DNA of 64,000 bases from Micropterix aruncella (lineage: Eukaryota > Arthropoda > Insecta > Lepidoptera > Micropterigidae). The notes beneath the pieces are model-generated. The model was not told the DNA's origin, ran no database searches, and saw nothing but the letters and a program-made list of their open reading frames with translations. Positions 33,470 to 43,904 of this stretch are shown here, piece by piece. Position numbers and translations under genes: made by a program. The stretch spans positions 2,135,001 to 2,199,000 of the forward strand of contig OX155952.1 in NCBI GenBank assembly GCA_944548615.1, given 5' to 3'. Positions within the stretch are counted from its first letter, which is position 1; every line of letters begins with the position of its first letter.

Positions 33470-33725
33470 ACGAGCTCCGTTGGAATGCTTAAATTGATGC
33501 ACTTTGCGAAGAGGGCGTTCACCTTGATTCGCATGCGAGCTCTGTGCACTGTTACGTGCACGTTCTACTGTCGTACGGCGTGGTGCTTTGGGGTTGTGCT
33601 GCGGACCGGGATTGAAGAGACGGGCCGTGCGAACTACTGCCGGTCTATCACAAGATGCCTTTGACGGACAACTCTTCCGATATTCGAAGATACTTAGCGT
33701 GTCATCTATGTATGTACATATGAAG
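33470..33725 (+). pseudogene. small LINE ORF2 C-terminal fragment
   Basis: In shifting frames the sequence reads LLSYGVVLWGCAADRD, then KRRAVRTTAGLSQDA and ILSVSSMYVHMKMS. This is the usual order after the RT core (SYG...LWG, QKRA.R...AG, ILT..SLYI). It is very short and decayed, and abuts R675 copy h. Confidence 0.6.
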
Positions 33726-33739
33726 ATGTCACCTATAAT

Positions 33740-34112
33740 AGAACCGACTCGAATTCGCCACCCTAGGAAGGTATAACGATAGCGACCGTTCTTTCAACCG
33801 TAGAATAAACGTATTGACTTGTAGACGAAATATTCTTCATAACGTCACTTGCCCGTGAGAGTCCAACGCCTTACCGCGTGGCACTGGAAAGTGGAACCAG
33901 CAGTCCGCCTCGCCCCCTCACTGCCAGATTTGGCAGGAATTCTCCGATCTCCCGTTTGGTCACAGGTTCGGAGTTGCTTGCGCGGCCTCTACCTGATGTT
34001 AGCCGTAATTCAGTTTGAATGTATCGCGGACCGTGGCGCCTTTTGTCCGCCTTTCACACTAGATTGAGTGGATTTCAAGAGAAGCTGACACCAGGTCAAC
34101 AACCACCCCCGC
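33740..34112 (+). repeat. R675 dispersed repeat, copy h (3' end replaced)
   Basis: It starts GACTCGAATTCGCCACCCTA and follows the family to CAACCACCCCCGCTTCTTA. The sequence then switches to the element that carries the MADF frame (34119 onwards), so the repeat was probably the insertion target. Confidence 0.75.
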
Positions 34113-34118
34113 TTCTTA

Positions 34119-34292
34119 CTGTGCATTTACACCAAGCGAGCGAATGCTCATTCTACCTCCACTCTGCCAAAGTCACGTGATCTTAACCAGAGTGGTGGAA
34201 GCTTAAGAGCATTCTAACCGCCGCTCGGCGGTAATGACAGAGAATGCTCTAGAAAACAAGGAATTGCTCATTCGTTTAGTGTAAATGCCACT
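34119..34292. repeat. inverted-repeat segment upstream of the MADF gene
   Basis: GTGCATTTACACCAAGCGAG at the left and the reverse complement of CGTTTAGTGTAAATGCCAC at the right (34270-34290) are inverted repeats. Between them an inner hairpin pairs AGCATTCT and ACCGCCG with their complements. It may be a MITE or the terminal region of the transposon that carried the MADF gene. Confidence 0.5.
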
Positions 34293-34410
34293 AGAACAGT
34301 AAGTAGCCTAGAGCATTCGTTTGTGTTCATGCGCGCTCGCTCGACTAGGCGGTCTCTTCAAAGCGTTCTAGCGTTCTAGTATCAAAATCATTTACGTTTG
34401 TGTTTTTAAA

Positions 34411-34749
34411 ATGGATTGGACGAATTATGTGTGTCTTCAATTAATAGATTTATATCGAGAGCAAAGTTGCCTCTGGAACCCAATAGTTCGTGAGTACAAA
34501 AATACTATTAAAAAGCAAGATGCGTGGAATCAGAGAGCCGAAGTTATGAAAACCATTCCGGAAGATGTAAAAAAGAAGATTGAGTCGCTTTTGGCTTCAC
34601 ATCGCAGAGAGAGACAAAATTCCATGTCGCAAAAATCTGGTAATGGGTCAGAGAGCCAATACTAATCGAAATGGTTCGCATTTAGCAGCGTGAGTTTTCA
34701 TAAACCACGAAAAAACTATCAACACCAAAGCAACGAATTTTGTAAGTAA
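34411..34749 (+). pseudogene. MADF-domain protein gene with in-frame stop
   Basis: The first 84 codons encode a MADF (Adf-1-type Myb/SANT-like) domain: LIDLYREQSCLWN, EYKN, DVKKKIESLLASHRRERQ and KSG. MADF proteins bind DNA, and PIF/Harbinger transposons carry such a gene as the partner of their transposase. An in-frame TAA at 34663-34665 ends the frame. The following 27 codons contain SKWFAFSSVSF, which looks like the conserved aromatic end of the MADF domain, and stop at 34749. I therefore read the TAA as a nonsense mutation. No Harbinger transposase is visible nearby. A host-derived copy is less likely but possible. Confidence 0.7.
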
Positions 34750-34826
34750 ACTTTATTGAACTTGTGTAAAAAAACTTGTAGCCATCTGTATAATGCCTAA
34801 GTATGCCAACAGATTGATTCAGTGGT

Positions 34827-35400
34827 CAAGGGTCTGTGAGGGACCACCCCTCACTAGACTCCAATTGCTCGTGAGTGAGGGAGTGGTGTCATCAATGGGT
34901 TTTCTCCGTAATAAAAGTCGTTCTTGCTGATGTTGAAGTTTATTTATTGCAGAACGTAGTTGATGGGTTGCCAGACGTAACGCTTCGAATGATAAGTCGC
35001 AGTGCGTGTAGTGTGTGAGTGAAGACGATGATCGCGGCTGAGTAGTTGAAGATTGGTATCGCGGATAATGAAGTGACTGCTCGTAGATGATGATGCGAGG
35101 TATAAACGCGGTAGCCGTCCACTAGAGGATGATCACGAGGTGTGAGGCGCGGAGAGTGACAACTCGAGGATGATCGCGAAGTACTATGCGTGGCGGAGGA
35201 TCGCCAGAGGATGATAAATAATTGATTCGAATGTATGGGCTTATATACGGTACTAAATGATGCAATGCCGTAGGCGTGGGGGAAGTGAGTGTGTCCGATT
35301 GAATCGATCAGGAGAAATTGAAATGAGTCACCGGCAGTGTCTGCATTAATTACCGAAATTAGATGAAATTTACTTGCTGTTGACACGTGTAGAATTGAGT
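34827..35400 (+). repeat. LTR-like sequence, left copy
   Basis: It starts TGTGAGGGACCACCCCTCAC, itself a palindrome, and continues with GACTCCA, TTTATTG and tandem-like GAGGATGATCGCGA motifs. A TATATACGGTACTAAATGATGCAAT block follows near 35240. The reverse complement of 37330-38011 shows the same order of motifs. No primer-binding site or internal retrotransposon gene is recognised. Confidence 0.5.
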
Positions 35401-36109
35401 GTTTTTGCGGTATGGATTTCTATAGAATCTAATTCTTTTGTTGACTCGATATGTAGGGCGAAGTACCTACAGGTCAAACAAAAATAATGAATACCTAGGT
35501 GATTTTAATACAATACTTTATTTTTTTGTAAACTTATACTATATCACATAGCCATGGTAAGTAATTGCAATTTCAAAAATAGTACATAAGCTTCTTCCTT
35601 ATAGCTTCATACTGAGTTACATTTCTACGGCCGACGTGTTGAATTTAACGGAATTTAACGGAATGTCATTTCTCCAATTTCGGTCATTTAATTTAATGTA
35701 CATTTTTTTTATTGTAAATTGTTATGTTATAGTATTTGTTCTCGTTAATTAGAAAGTTTGGAGTAATTTACTTTATATGATCTTTGTTAACTTGAGTAAC
35801 TAATTTAAGATTTATTTTATTTTATTCGTACACAAATATAACGGTTGTAATGGAAATAAATACTTTTTATCTATATCTTTATATTTAGGCCTGATGGCTT
35901 GAATATACTTTTTGAAACAAACATCCTTTTTGAAACAAAATGGCGGATATCTCTCAATTATTTGTGTTTGTAATTTAGTCCTAATTAGTCGTGTAGTTCA
36001 GAAACTACTAGTCCAAGAGGAAGCGCCAAAAAGTTCGAGTTTTGTAAAAGCTGATACTCTCAGATCAGATAGTATTTTGGCCATAGAATGCCGGGGGTAG
36101 AATCAGCAG

Positions 36110-36784
36110 TAGGGCGGTGTAGACTACAACGGGCGAACCCGTCACCCCAGGCTGGTATAACGATATGTGATCGTTCTTTCAGCCGTGGGATGTGCGTAGA
36201 AGACTTAGAGACAAGACAAATCTACTGTCTATAGCTATGCCAACATGCTCGACAGAGGCCAACGCCTTACGGCGGGCAGCCTCGCCTCCTGTCTACCAGT
36301 TTGGATGGATATCTCTTTCTGGAATTAACCTTCAGGATACCTCCTACCTCCTGACTGGTGACAGGATCGAGGTCGCTTGGGCGGTCCTCTCCCTTTTAAG
36401 TAGCGGTGATCCCTACCGAATCTATCGCGGTCCACGGCATCCTTTGCCCGGCTCTTCGGATCGGGTGGACGAGTGGTTGCTTCAAGAGCAGTTGCCATAA
36501 GGTTAACAACTACCCCCGCTCTATAAGAAACATTGCTGTTTCCAGACTCCCCCGACTGTTAGTCGGAATGTACAATCGATTGTCTGACGACGCGCGATGC
36601 GCAAACCGTCCGGGAGCGCACGAAGGTTGACTTCTAGGGGAGACTGGCCCGCAGGCCAGCGTCCTACCCTGGCTCGCACTTCTGCGTGGAGGCCGCCGGA
36701 TGGTTGTTGACCTGTGCGTTTGATCGACCCTATACAACTGGGTCTTAGTGGCAAGACTGCAACATGACCCATTAGCTCCCTATA
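36110..36784 (+). repeat. R675 dispersed repeat, copy i (full length, target duplication)
   Basis: The copy starts TAGGGCGGTG, then GACTACAACGGGCGAACCCG, and ends CATTAGCTCCCTATA. It is flanked by GGGTAGAATCAGCAG (36095-36109) and GGGTAGAGTCAGCAG (36785-36799), a 15-bp duplication with one mismatch. A paralogous empty site exists at 37085-37215 on the minus strand. This gives a length of 675 bp, the basis for the family name used here. Confidence 0.92.
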
Positions 36785-37084
36785 GGGTAGAGTCAGCAGG
36801 CCATACTCCGGGACACCTGGCGCTAGCGTACCAGGAAAGGCGCGATTATCTTATCGCGCCATTATATTGCCCGGCACATTAGACCGATGCGTAATAGTTA
36901 CCGACAAATACGTACCGGCGTATTTGCAGTGACTTCATTTTTGTGACATGTGTGGAGTAATGCTGACGCCAACCGCAGTCTGACCATATGTTTCGAGTTC
37001 TTTATTGCATCCACTGTCTACTGATGAATTTTCAGCTTTTCCAAAACACTTTGGGGGTAATAATTAAAATTACATCTTTACTAG

Positions 37085-37215
37085 TACTCCAGCACCAGGT
37101 GTCCCGGAATCTGGCCTGCTGACTGTACCCCAGCATTCTATGGCCAAAATACTGTCTGATCTGAAAGTATCAGCTTTTACAAAACTCTTGCACTGTTTTG
37201 TCGCTGGCTCCCCAA
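37085..37215 (-). repeat. paralogous empty site for R675 copy i
   Basis: On the minus strand it reads TTTTGTAAAAGCTGATAC, GATCAGACAGTATTTTGGCC, AGAATGCTGGGG and TACAGTCAGCAGGCCAG without interruption. The same sequence at 36040-36109 and 36785-36830 is split by R675. Confidence 0.85.
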
Positions 37216-37329
37216 CTAACTGTATAGTCTCAGAAGATACCGTAGGTAGAGAAACATAGCCACATACACACACAGAAAGACAATTCACAGAAATCACATT
37301 TTTGGATTCCCAGAATCTCAAACGTGGAG

Positions 37330-38011
37330 GGTGCAAATTAGAATTCTACTGTAACGGACCTTAAGGCCATTACATGCGATCAACAAATGCATCGATTTCC
37401 AGTGAAAGCCACAGACACAATTCAGCTATTATTTTGACTCGTGCAGCTATGAATCAGCACGATGAAACAATACTTTTACTCGGAATATTTTTGGATTGCA
37501 TCATTGATCGGCCTATATAAACTGGCGCAAAAGCAACCAAATTATCATTCCTCGAGTGGTCATGTCTCCAGATAGCGACAGCACACTTCGGTGTCCCGGC
37601 TTCTCGGTCACATATCGTTCCCCGAGTGATCACCTTCCCCCAAGGTTGCGACGGCATTCGGCACTCTCTCTCACGAGTTCGGTCAACGAATCCGGTTCTT
37701 TGGTTTCCTTTCCTCATTCTCCCTGAGTCTCGAAGCATCAGTCTGTAATCCCACAGACTCGAGCCGTGCCCAGTACAAGATACTAGGAGCACACGCACAA
37801 CCCACATCCGTATATCCTCGTAACCGCAGTCGCGCATCTATACACTCGCGTCAACGTAAACTATTCGGCAAGCGTTATAACTGGCAATATTCAAACCTTC
37901 GATCAATAAATTCCTTCTACTTCACATCAAAACCGCCTTTCAATACGGAGATAACTCGTAAGTTGATACCACCAACTCACACCGAACAACCTGGAGTCTT
38001 GTGAGGGGTGG
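37330..38011 (-). repeat. LTR-like sequence, right copy (inverted)
   Basis: On the minus strand it starts TGTGAGGGACCACCCCTCAC and GACTCCAGG, and has TTTATATAGGCCGATCAATG with a following ATGCAATCC. The copy at 34827-35400 has matching elements. The two are in opposite orientation, so they cannot be a simple LTR pair of one provirus. Confidence 0.5.
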
Positions 38012-38029
38012 TCCCTCACACTAATTTTT

Positions 38030-38588
38030 GCTAGAAAACAAGACTGCGTACTTTCTGTATCACCATGTATTCAAAAGACTTACATACTTTCCGTATCAAC
38101 GTGTATTTTTTTGGGAAAGTATAAAAACATTGGTATAATGCAGCTCATATAGCAATGTTTTTAATGACAGTTTAAGGAACACTGGTTACGAGAATTTCAA
38201 TGGAGTATGACGGAGGGGGGGGGGGGCGATGAGTGCCGAAACGTTCATTCAGTAAGCAAAGTGAGTAGTGGCGCCCTCGTTTGAGTAGTAGCGCGCCGAC
38301 TACTTACGAGAACATGACAAGACGCTCTATAATTAATATTATATTATACTGTGCAATAATGGTCCGACACGCCTCGCGCTAACATTACAAAAACAATTTT
38401 AACACCCGATGTCAAGCATTTTGAGTTTTCAGTAGACCATATTTTGATTTATGTAATATTATAAGAGCCCAAAAAGTGGTTTTTGAGATAAATGCGCCCG
38501 ATTGCGTTACTCCGTGAACTAAAATCGGAATTAGTTCACGCGAGCGAGACAGACCAACACGTGAGCACAGTAACCCAACTGTCTGGTA
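38030..38588. other. unassigned region with a G-run and a 10-bp perfect hairpin
   Basis: It contains a G-run at 38214-38227 and a hairpin CGTGAACTAA/TTAGTTCACG at 38513-38540. No coding sequence is recognised. Confidence 0.35.
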
Positions 38589-38590
38589 TA

Positions 38591-39076
38591 GGGGAAGTCC
38601 CTAGCGCCGAACAACACCTAGCGTCGGTTTTTAATAGCACAGTATACTATACAAAGACGTAGGAAAAGGAAAAGCGTACGCTCCCCGCACCCTTTTCACC
38701 CGTCTTTGTATAATTATACATCTATTCATTTTTTTTAAAATACGAAGGCATATTGCTGGATTGACAATAAAATATATATTTTTTTGATTATTCTACATAG
38801 AATTTGCATTTCTATTTTAATATATTCTTAAATCACTTTAGTATATTTTGATTATTTGTATGTAGGTAATATGACAGCCATGACAACTATCACGATAGTT
38901 ATGTTTTTAATAATAAATTTTTTAGCATTTAATTTTGTGACGCATCCAAGTGTAGGAATGCCTATCTACTGGAGTAGTTGATTGTATTGTATTGTATTGT
39001 ATCGATAGCGCCGCGACTTGTTGAGATACTATTAGTGTCCGACGTTAGGTGCCGTCCGGCGTTAGGGACTTCCCCC
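38591..39076. mobile_element. small TA-flanked inverted-repeat transposon (MITE)
   Basis: The left terminus GGGGAAGTCCCTAGCGCCG (38591 on) and the right terminus, whose reverse complement is GGGGGAAGTCCCTAACGCCG, form imperfect inverted repeats of about 38 bp. TA lies outside each end (38589-38590 and 39077-39078), pointing to the Tc1/mariner/pogo superfamily. About 290 bp of its length is an inserted LINE 3' end, leaving a MITE of roughly 195 bp. Confidence 0.8.
38709..39001 (+). mobile_element. LINE 3' end with (ATTGT)n tail, inside the MITE
   Basis: The sequence from TATACATCTATTC to the ATTGTATTGTATTGTAT tail matches 56225-56545, the 3' UTR of the long LINE pseudogene at 54440-56545. It is a heavily 5'-truncated copy of that family. 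Confidence 0.85.
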
Positions 39077-39096
39077 TACTGTGACGTGGGAGGGAA

Positions 39097-39420
39097 ATAT
39101 TTATTTATTTATTTATTTATTTAGTAACACATCTAGTAAACAATTAATGTCATATTTGTAAGTAAGATGTTAGCAAGAAATTGATGCGACATTATTTTTA
39201 ATTTTTGTCACAGTCGCCTAACTAGGCCTAGGCCTGTTCTAAGGCAGACTTTTAATGACTAGATATTAAGAGTGCACTGTCAACTTAAACTATATGTTAG
39301 TACTTATTTTTAAATCGACAAATATGAAACTATAAATATTTACGCATATACAAATATAGATACTCATATACATATATAGATAAAATATATATATCCATAT
39401 ATGCACACATACACATACGT
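39097..39420 (-). mobile_element. LINE 3' end with (AAAT)n tail, copy 2
   Basis: This is the reverse complement of the family at 18820-19190, with the same AGGCCTAGGCCT palindrome and a tail of six AAAT units (39097-39122). A (TATACA)n-rich microsatellite extends it to about 39480. Confidence 0.75.
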
Positions 39421-40172
39421 ATAGTATGATACAATACACATACAATACACATACAATATACACATACAATATGATAGTGATAAGTGTTTCATCATGCATA
39501 TGAATGAATGATTCAGAAAAGTGGCAATCATTCATATGAATGATTGTTACGTTTCCATAATCATAAAACTACCAATCGATCATAAAGCGGCATAAATGCA
39601 GGATCAAACTAATTCAGATGGTTTTATGTTCGGCAAGTAGTTTTTGTGAGGTAAAATATACGATCGCTCATTTTACATTCCGTTCTAACGCACTGCTCTG
39701 ACACATTGTCTAGGTCTAATGTGGCTATGACTCTTTGGCATGATCTTTTTTCCGATAGTAGCTCACGAAGAAACGAAATCAAGCACACTGTATACGAACG
39801 CCCGTACCTATGAGCCCTAAAGAATGTCAGGAATATACAGAAGTACCCCAATTAACCGAATCAATTCGGACCGGACCCCATTCGGATAATCGAAAATTCG
39901 TATAATTGGAGTTTTTATAATTCGGAAAAGTATATTTTATTACATTACTGTATGTATGTTGAAAATGGGAGAAAAAAACTATTTTTAAAGAAAAAGGGTC
40001 AGCCATTGTTTGCTTTAACCCTTCAGGCCTCGGCCCCTCAGCCGATTGACTATAGTACGGCCAAAATGAACGTGCCCCTGGAGTCATAAATCATTAGGCC
40101 GGACCTCTCGCTCACACTCGCTGTCTTTCGCTCGCACTATGGGGATGCGTGTTTTAAAAATAATAATAGCAG

Positions 40173-40240
40173 TATCGATGGATTATCGATGTATCGATGG
40201 AATATCGATGGATTATGATGGATCGATGGCTGGATCGATA
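40173..40240 (+). repeat. degenerate TATCGATGGAT tandem repeat
   Basis: About six units of ATCGATGGAT and variants occur inside the IS630-like element near its left terminus. It could be a set of subterminal transposase-binding repeats or a simple microsatellite. Confidence 0.6.
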
Positions 40241-40539
40241 TAGATGCCAAGATATTATAGATTATGATGAAAATTTTCGATGGATTTATTTGTAATAATT
40301 GGTTTAGTTAGTTTTAAACTCATTTATTAAGAAAATTTTTCGTAAATACAAACTAACGTATACATGCAACAATAAAGTGAAATAAACGTTTAAAGAATAT
40401 TAAAAAAATATTTACATTAACCAAAATCTTATCTTAAAATGTAACATGAAACTAAGTACTAAATATTACAAATTACATTTTAACAAAAAATACAATTATA
40501 GGTTGGTCATAAAGAAATATATATTAAAAAAGCTATATT

Positions 40540-41735
40540 CTACTCGTCATCTGAACTGCTTTCGCTGCTATCTTGTAGATTTATAACCAAACGGTGCTGG
40601 TCTCTGTAAATATATTTTTCAAAATCAGCTCTTTGCAGATCTTCCGCGTGTTTAACACACTTGGCCCAATTTTCCTGTGTAACATTTTCGATGGCTTCGT
40701 GAAACAATTTCTAGACATCTGCTAAATTAAACGTATTGTTTTTCGAAGCGACTTCTCCTTTAACCTGAGCCCAGATGAGCTCAATAGGATTATATTGACA
40801 GTGGTATGGTGGTAAGCGTATCAATTCGTGTCCTAATTCGTTTGCCAATTGATCCAAAGCATACACTTTCGAAGGATTACTTGCTTTCATGTGTCACCAT
40901 TCATTTCTGTATGATAGTCTAAGTTCTTAGATTTCACCGCTCTAAACAACAATTTAGCCTCTGGAACAAAACCAGTCCTTGCAGACCCAGCATGACAAAG
41001 AATAAGCCTAGATCTTTTTCCGGTTTTCTGGTTCCTGAATCCGCCTTCATCGTTTTCGTCGTGCCACATACGTCTTTTTGAATGATTCTGGTTAACCCAG
41101 GTCTCATAGAGGTAAAATCGGGATCGAGAATCATTGGTGGTAATTAAGTTGTGCATTTTTATTAAAAACTCCATTCTGGCACACAATGTTACCCTTTCCA
41201 TTAAATATTTCCGTCCGTCGTCTCCATTTCGATATTTGTAACCTATACTCTGCAAAATGGTTTTCATGGAACTTTTCCCGCATTTAAATCCAGGTATGGC
41301 ATCCTTAAATTTGTTGAGTATATTGTCCACTGTAGGATATTCTCCGTTATCATAATATGATGTGATGATACGTCTCAGCACATCGATGTCGAAGTCATCT
41401 AAATTGGTTACAGTTGCCAGCTTCTTAAACGTCTCTCTTGGTGTAGTAGGAAGCCCTGATTGTAAAACTTCTTGTTTTATTTTTTTGACAGTCCGCAAAG
41501 ATACTCCACAAATTGACGCCGTAATTTCTTGAGGTTTATTAAGATTGATGACAGAAATTTTTGCATGGTCTCTTTTAAGTTCGTCAAAAATTGTCAAAAC
41601 GTTATGGATAAGACACCGAGTTTGTATTTTAATATCGCCCTTCAACTTTAGTAATTCCACGTTACAAAACAATGTCTCCATTGAGGGTTGTAAATCCACC
41701 TTAGTTGCACTGTTAGAAATTATACTGCACCGCAC
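40540..41735 (-). pseudogene. IS630-like DDE transposase pseudogene
   Basis: The 282-codon open part (41735-40887) has a helix-turn-helix region (ITASICGVSLRTVKKI), FDIDVLRRIITSYY, YRNGDDGRKYLMER, then FYLYETWVNQNHSKRRMW and GKRSRLILCHAGS. The family normally has FYLDETWVNQNH, so the first catalytic Asp is replaced by Tyr. After a frame change at 40887-40890 the C-terminus continues with LGHELIRLPPYHCQYNPIE (the last acidic residue) and LIWAQVKGEVASKN. It has an in-frame TAG at 40713-40711 and ends at 40540 in an acidic SSESSSDDE tail. About 90 residues around the second catalytic Asp are missing. It is clearly inactive. Confidence 0.85.
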
Positions 41736-42593
41736 TGCTCGACAGACATACTCTAACTGACTGCCGGCAAACTACAATTGATTACAGAGCTACATTTAAT
41801 CAGGTGACAATGACACAAATGCTTGAATTTGGTCGTTAAATATTTTGCAATCGCTACTTTTATGTATCAGAATGTTTCAATCCATCAGTTATGTATTTCG
41901 CAAGACTGTAATGTTTTGGCTTAGTCATTATTGATTTCTCTTGAATTCCCTTTATTCCCTGAAAGCTTATTATAATGATAGTGATGAAAGCGACACGAAG
42001 AATTTCACTTTTAATGCCATTTAAAATAACAAATCAAGATACTCCACATTTTTAAAAAAATGGTTAAAAAAACGATTTCCATAAAAAAATCCCGATGTAT
42101 TTTTGTACGACATTCTAAATAATAAATATTTTTCATTCTGTTCGGCAACATTATAGGGAATTCAATAATGTAAGAAGTATAAATGTAAGCAATGATACAA
42201 TGTCTACGCAACTACATATAAGTTTTTAAGAGAATAAATTATTTTATTTGATTTGAGTAAATTATCGATAAGCAACGTCGACTTGTTGGGATCCTTACGC
42301 GCGTCTTCCGGCCTAATGCTTTATGACTCCAGGTGCAAGTTCATATTGGCCGTACAATAGTTGATGTCCCAAAAAATTTTAGTAAAAATTAGTAAAAAAA
42401 TTGAATTATGACACTGTTGCACCAAAACATTAATTATTGCCAAACCACTGTATGCATAATTAAAATAAAACATATTAACATAATAAAACATAATAAAATA
42501 AAATAAATTAAATTAAAATAAAATTAAAACGGGGCCGTCACGCTGAATCGTGTTTTGGCCGATATCGGCCAACCGGGGCTCTAGGGGTTAAAG

Positions 42594-43888
42594 CAGAGGT
42601 ACCCAAACTTTCTTGACTCGTAGACCCCTTGCTGTTTTCCGTAGACCCTGCCTAAATTTTCCTGAACTTACTAACATTAAAAGTTTCTTGACAGCTGGAA
42701 CAGTAGTGATCGCCTACATAGGGTTTTTGATAAGGTTGTAAGGTTTTAGTAAAGTTGTAAAAAAAAATACGTGTGGCACTCGGGGACTGCCGCGGTAAAG
42801 CTATTGCATAGCATTTTTAACAACTTCCGCAATTGTAATTATTTATTTATTTTATTTATTTTATTTTTTCTGATATCAGATAACTGCGCTCTATCGGAAA
42901 ACGTTGAAATTATTCCGAATCATTTGCGGCTGCGAAAGCAAATGATTCGGAATAATTTAAACGTCTTCCGATAGAGCGCCGCGCACGAATTTTTTATTCG
43001 ATAAAGCAAAAAAAACGGATTATTCGAAAAAAATCGTAGACAAAAAGACAGAAAATTAAATTATCTTTAAAATGGTATAGGTTTCATAATAATACGCCAG
43101 ATAGTATTTGCGTAGTAGTCGTTTTTGTGTTCGGTTAGACCTAATTTCACAAATTAATTACACTGTGTAATATAAACAAAATCTAAAATATTCAAAGCTA
43201 AGAATATTAGGAAAATGTTCTTGTTTAACATATATTTTTTTCGAATCGTAAGCAGTACTCGTTTAGACGTAATTATCAGTTTAAAATCATTAATTTTCGT
43301 TAGGAAATTTCTTCATTCGGTCGCCGCGCTGGCCTAGCTAGGCCCGCGATAAAAGCTATGCAATAGCTTAATAAAAATATGTACAATTTTTATTTGTTTA
43401 TTCCTAAGCGTCCACGACCTTAAAGTACGTTGGGAAAGCCGCACATAAGTGCACATGTAGCACTATCTCGCTTGCTCATTCATTTGGCGCGTTTATCCTA
43501 CTCGCTCGCACGGATAACCATTGAAGCGCATTTTTTTCACATATCTCATTCGCACCTTCCCTCGTTAGTCATGTGCGCTGGCCTCTTCAATCGACTAGTG
43601 ATGCAATTTGAGTTGAGTGTTGATTTCATTCCGTGATACTTGTGACGCGCGCGTTTGTTTATTGCTATTATTATAAATTTAAAATACTATGCTGTATACA
43701 AAATCTGTTTGTGATACGACATTAACGGATCGCCTGAATGCTTATGGTGACCTGCCTAGATGGAGTCCACTAACGTGGACCCCCATTTATATCTCGTGCG
43801 CCCCGATTTTCGTTTCTCGCTGACATGGACCCCCTGCGAATCGAAATCGACCCCTGGGGGTCCATATAGACCACTTTGGAAATCACTG
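42594..43888. mobile_element. hAT-like non-autonomous element carrying H600
   Basis: The left end CAGAGGTACCCAAACTTT and the right end, reverse complement CAGTGATTTCCAAAGTGG, are typical hAT termini. The 8-bp flanks GGTTAAAG (42586-42593) and CTTTAAAG (43889-43896) match at six of eight bases. The second CTTTAAAG continues the host pogo sequence. H600 copy 5 fills 42771-43371. No transposase is present. Confidence 0.75.
42771..43371 (+). repeat. H600 hairpin-rich element, copy 5 (best preserved)
   Basis: It runs from GTGTGGCACTCGGGGACTGC to GCTATGCAATAGCTTA. The hairpin has two 42-bp arms (42886-42927 and 42938-42979) that pair at 40 of 42 positions with a 10-nt loop. Terminal AAGCTATTGCATAGC motifs are inverted. 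It is inserted inside the hAT-like element. Confidence 0.9.
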
Positions 43889-43904
43889 CTTTAAAGGATG
43901 AACA

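Larger units (their letters stand above)
40019..42587 (-). mobile_element. DDE transposon (IS630-like transposase) with inverted repeats
   Basis: The region is bounded by TTAA at 40015-40018 and 42588-42591, with CCCT-type ends (CCCTTCAGGCC and, reversed, CCCCTAGAGCCCCGG). Longer inverted repeats of about 53 bp lie inside at 40049-40102 and 42308-42360, sharing GGCCGTAC, TTATGACTCCAGG and ATTAGGCCGG. The transposase pseudogene lies between. TTAA duplications fit piggyBac- or Kolobok-type insertion, whereas the protein is IS630-like, so the classification is open. Confidence 0.6.

Noticed and set aside
34827..38011. A complete LTR retrotransposon
   Set aside because: The two LTR-like blocks are in opposite orientation, and no gag, protease, RT or integrase motif lies between them.
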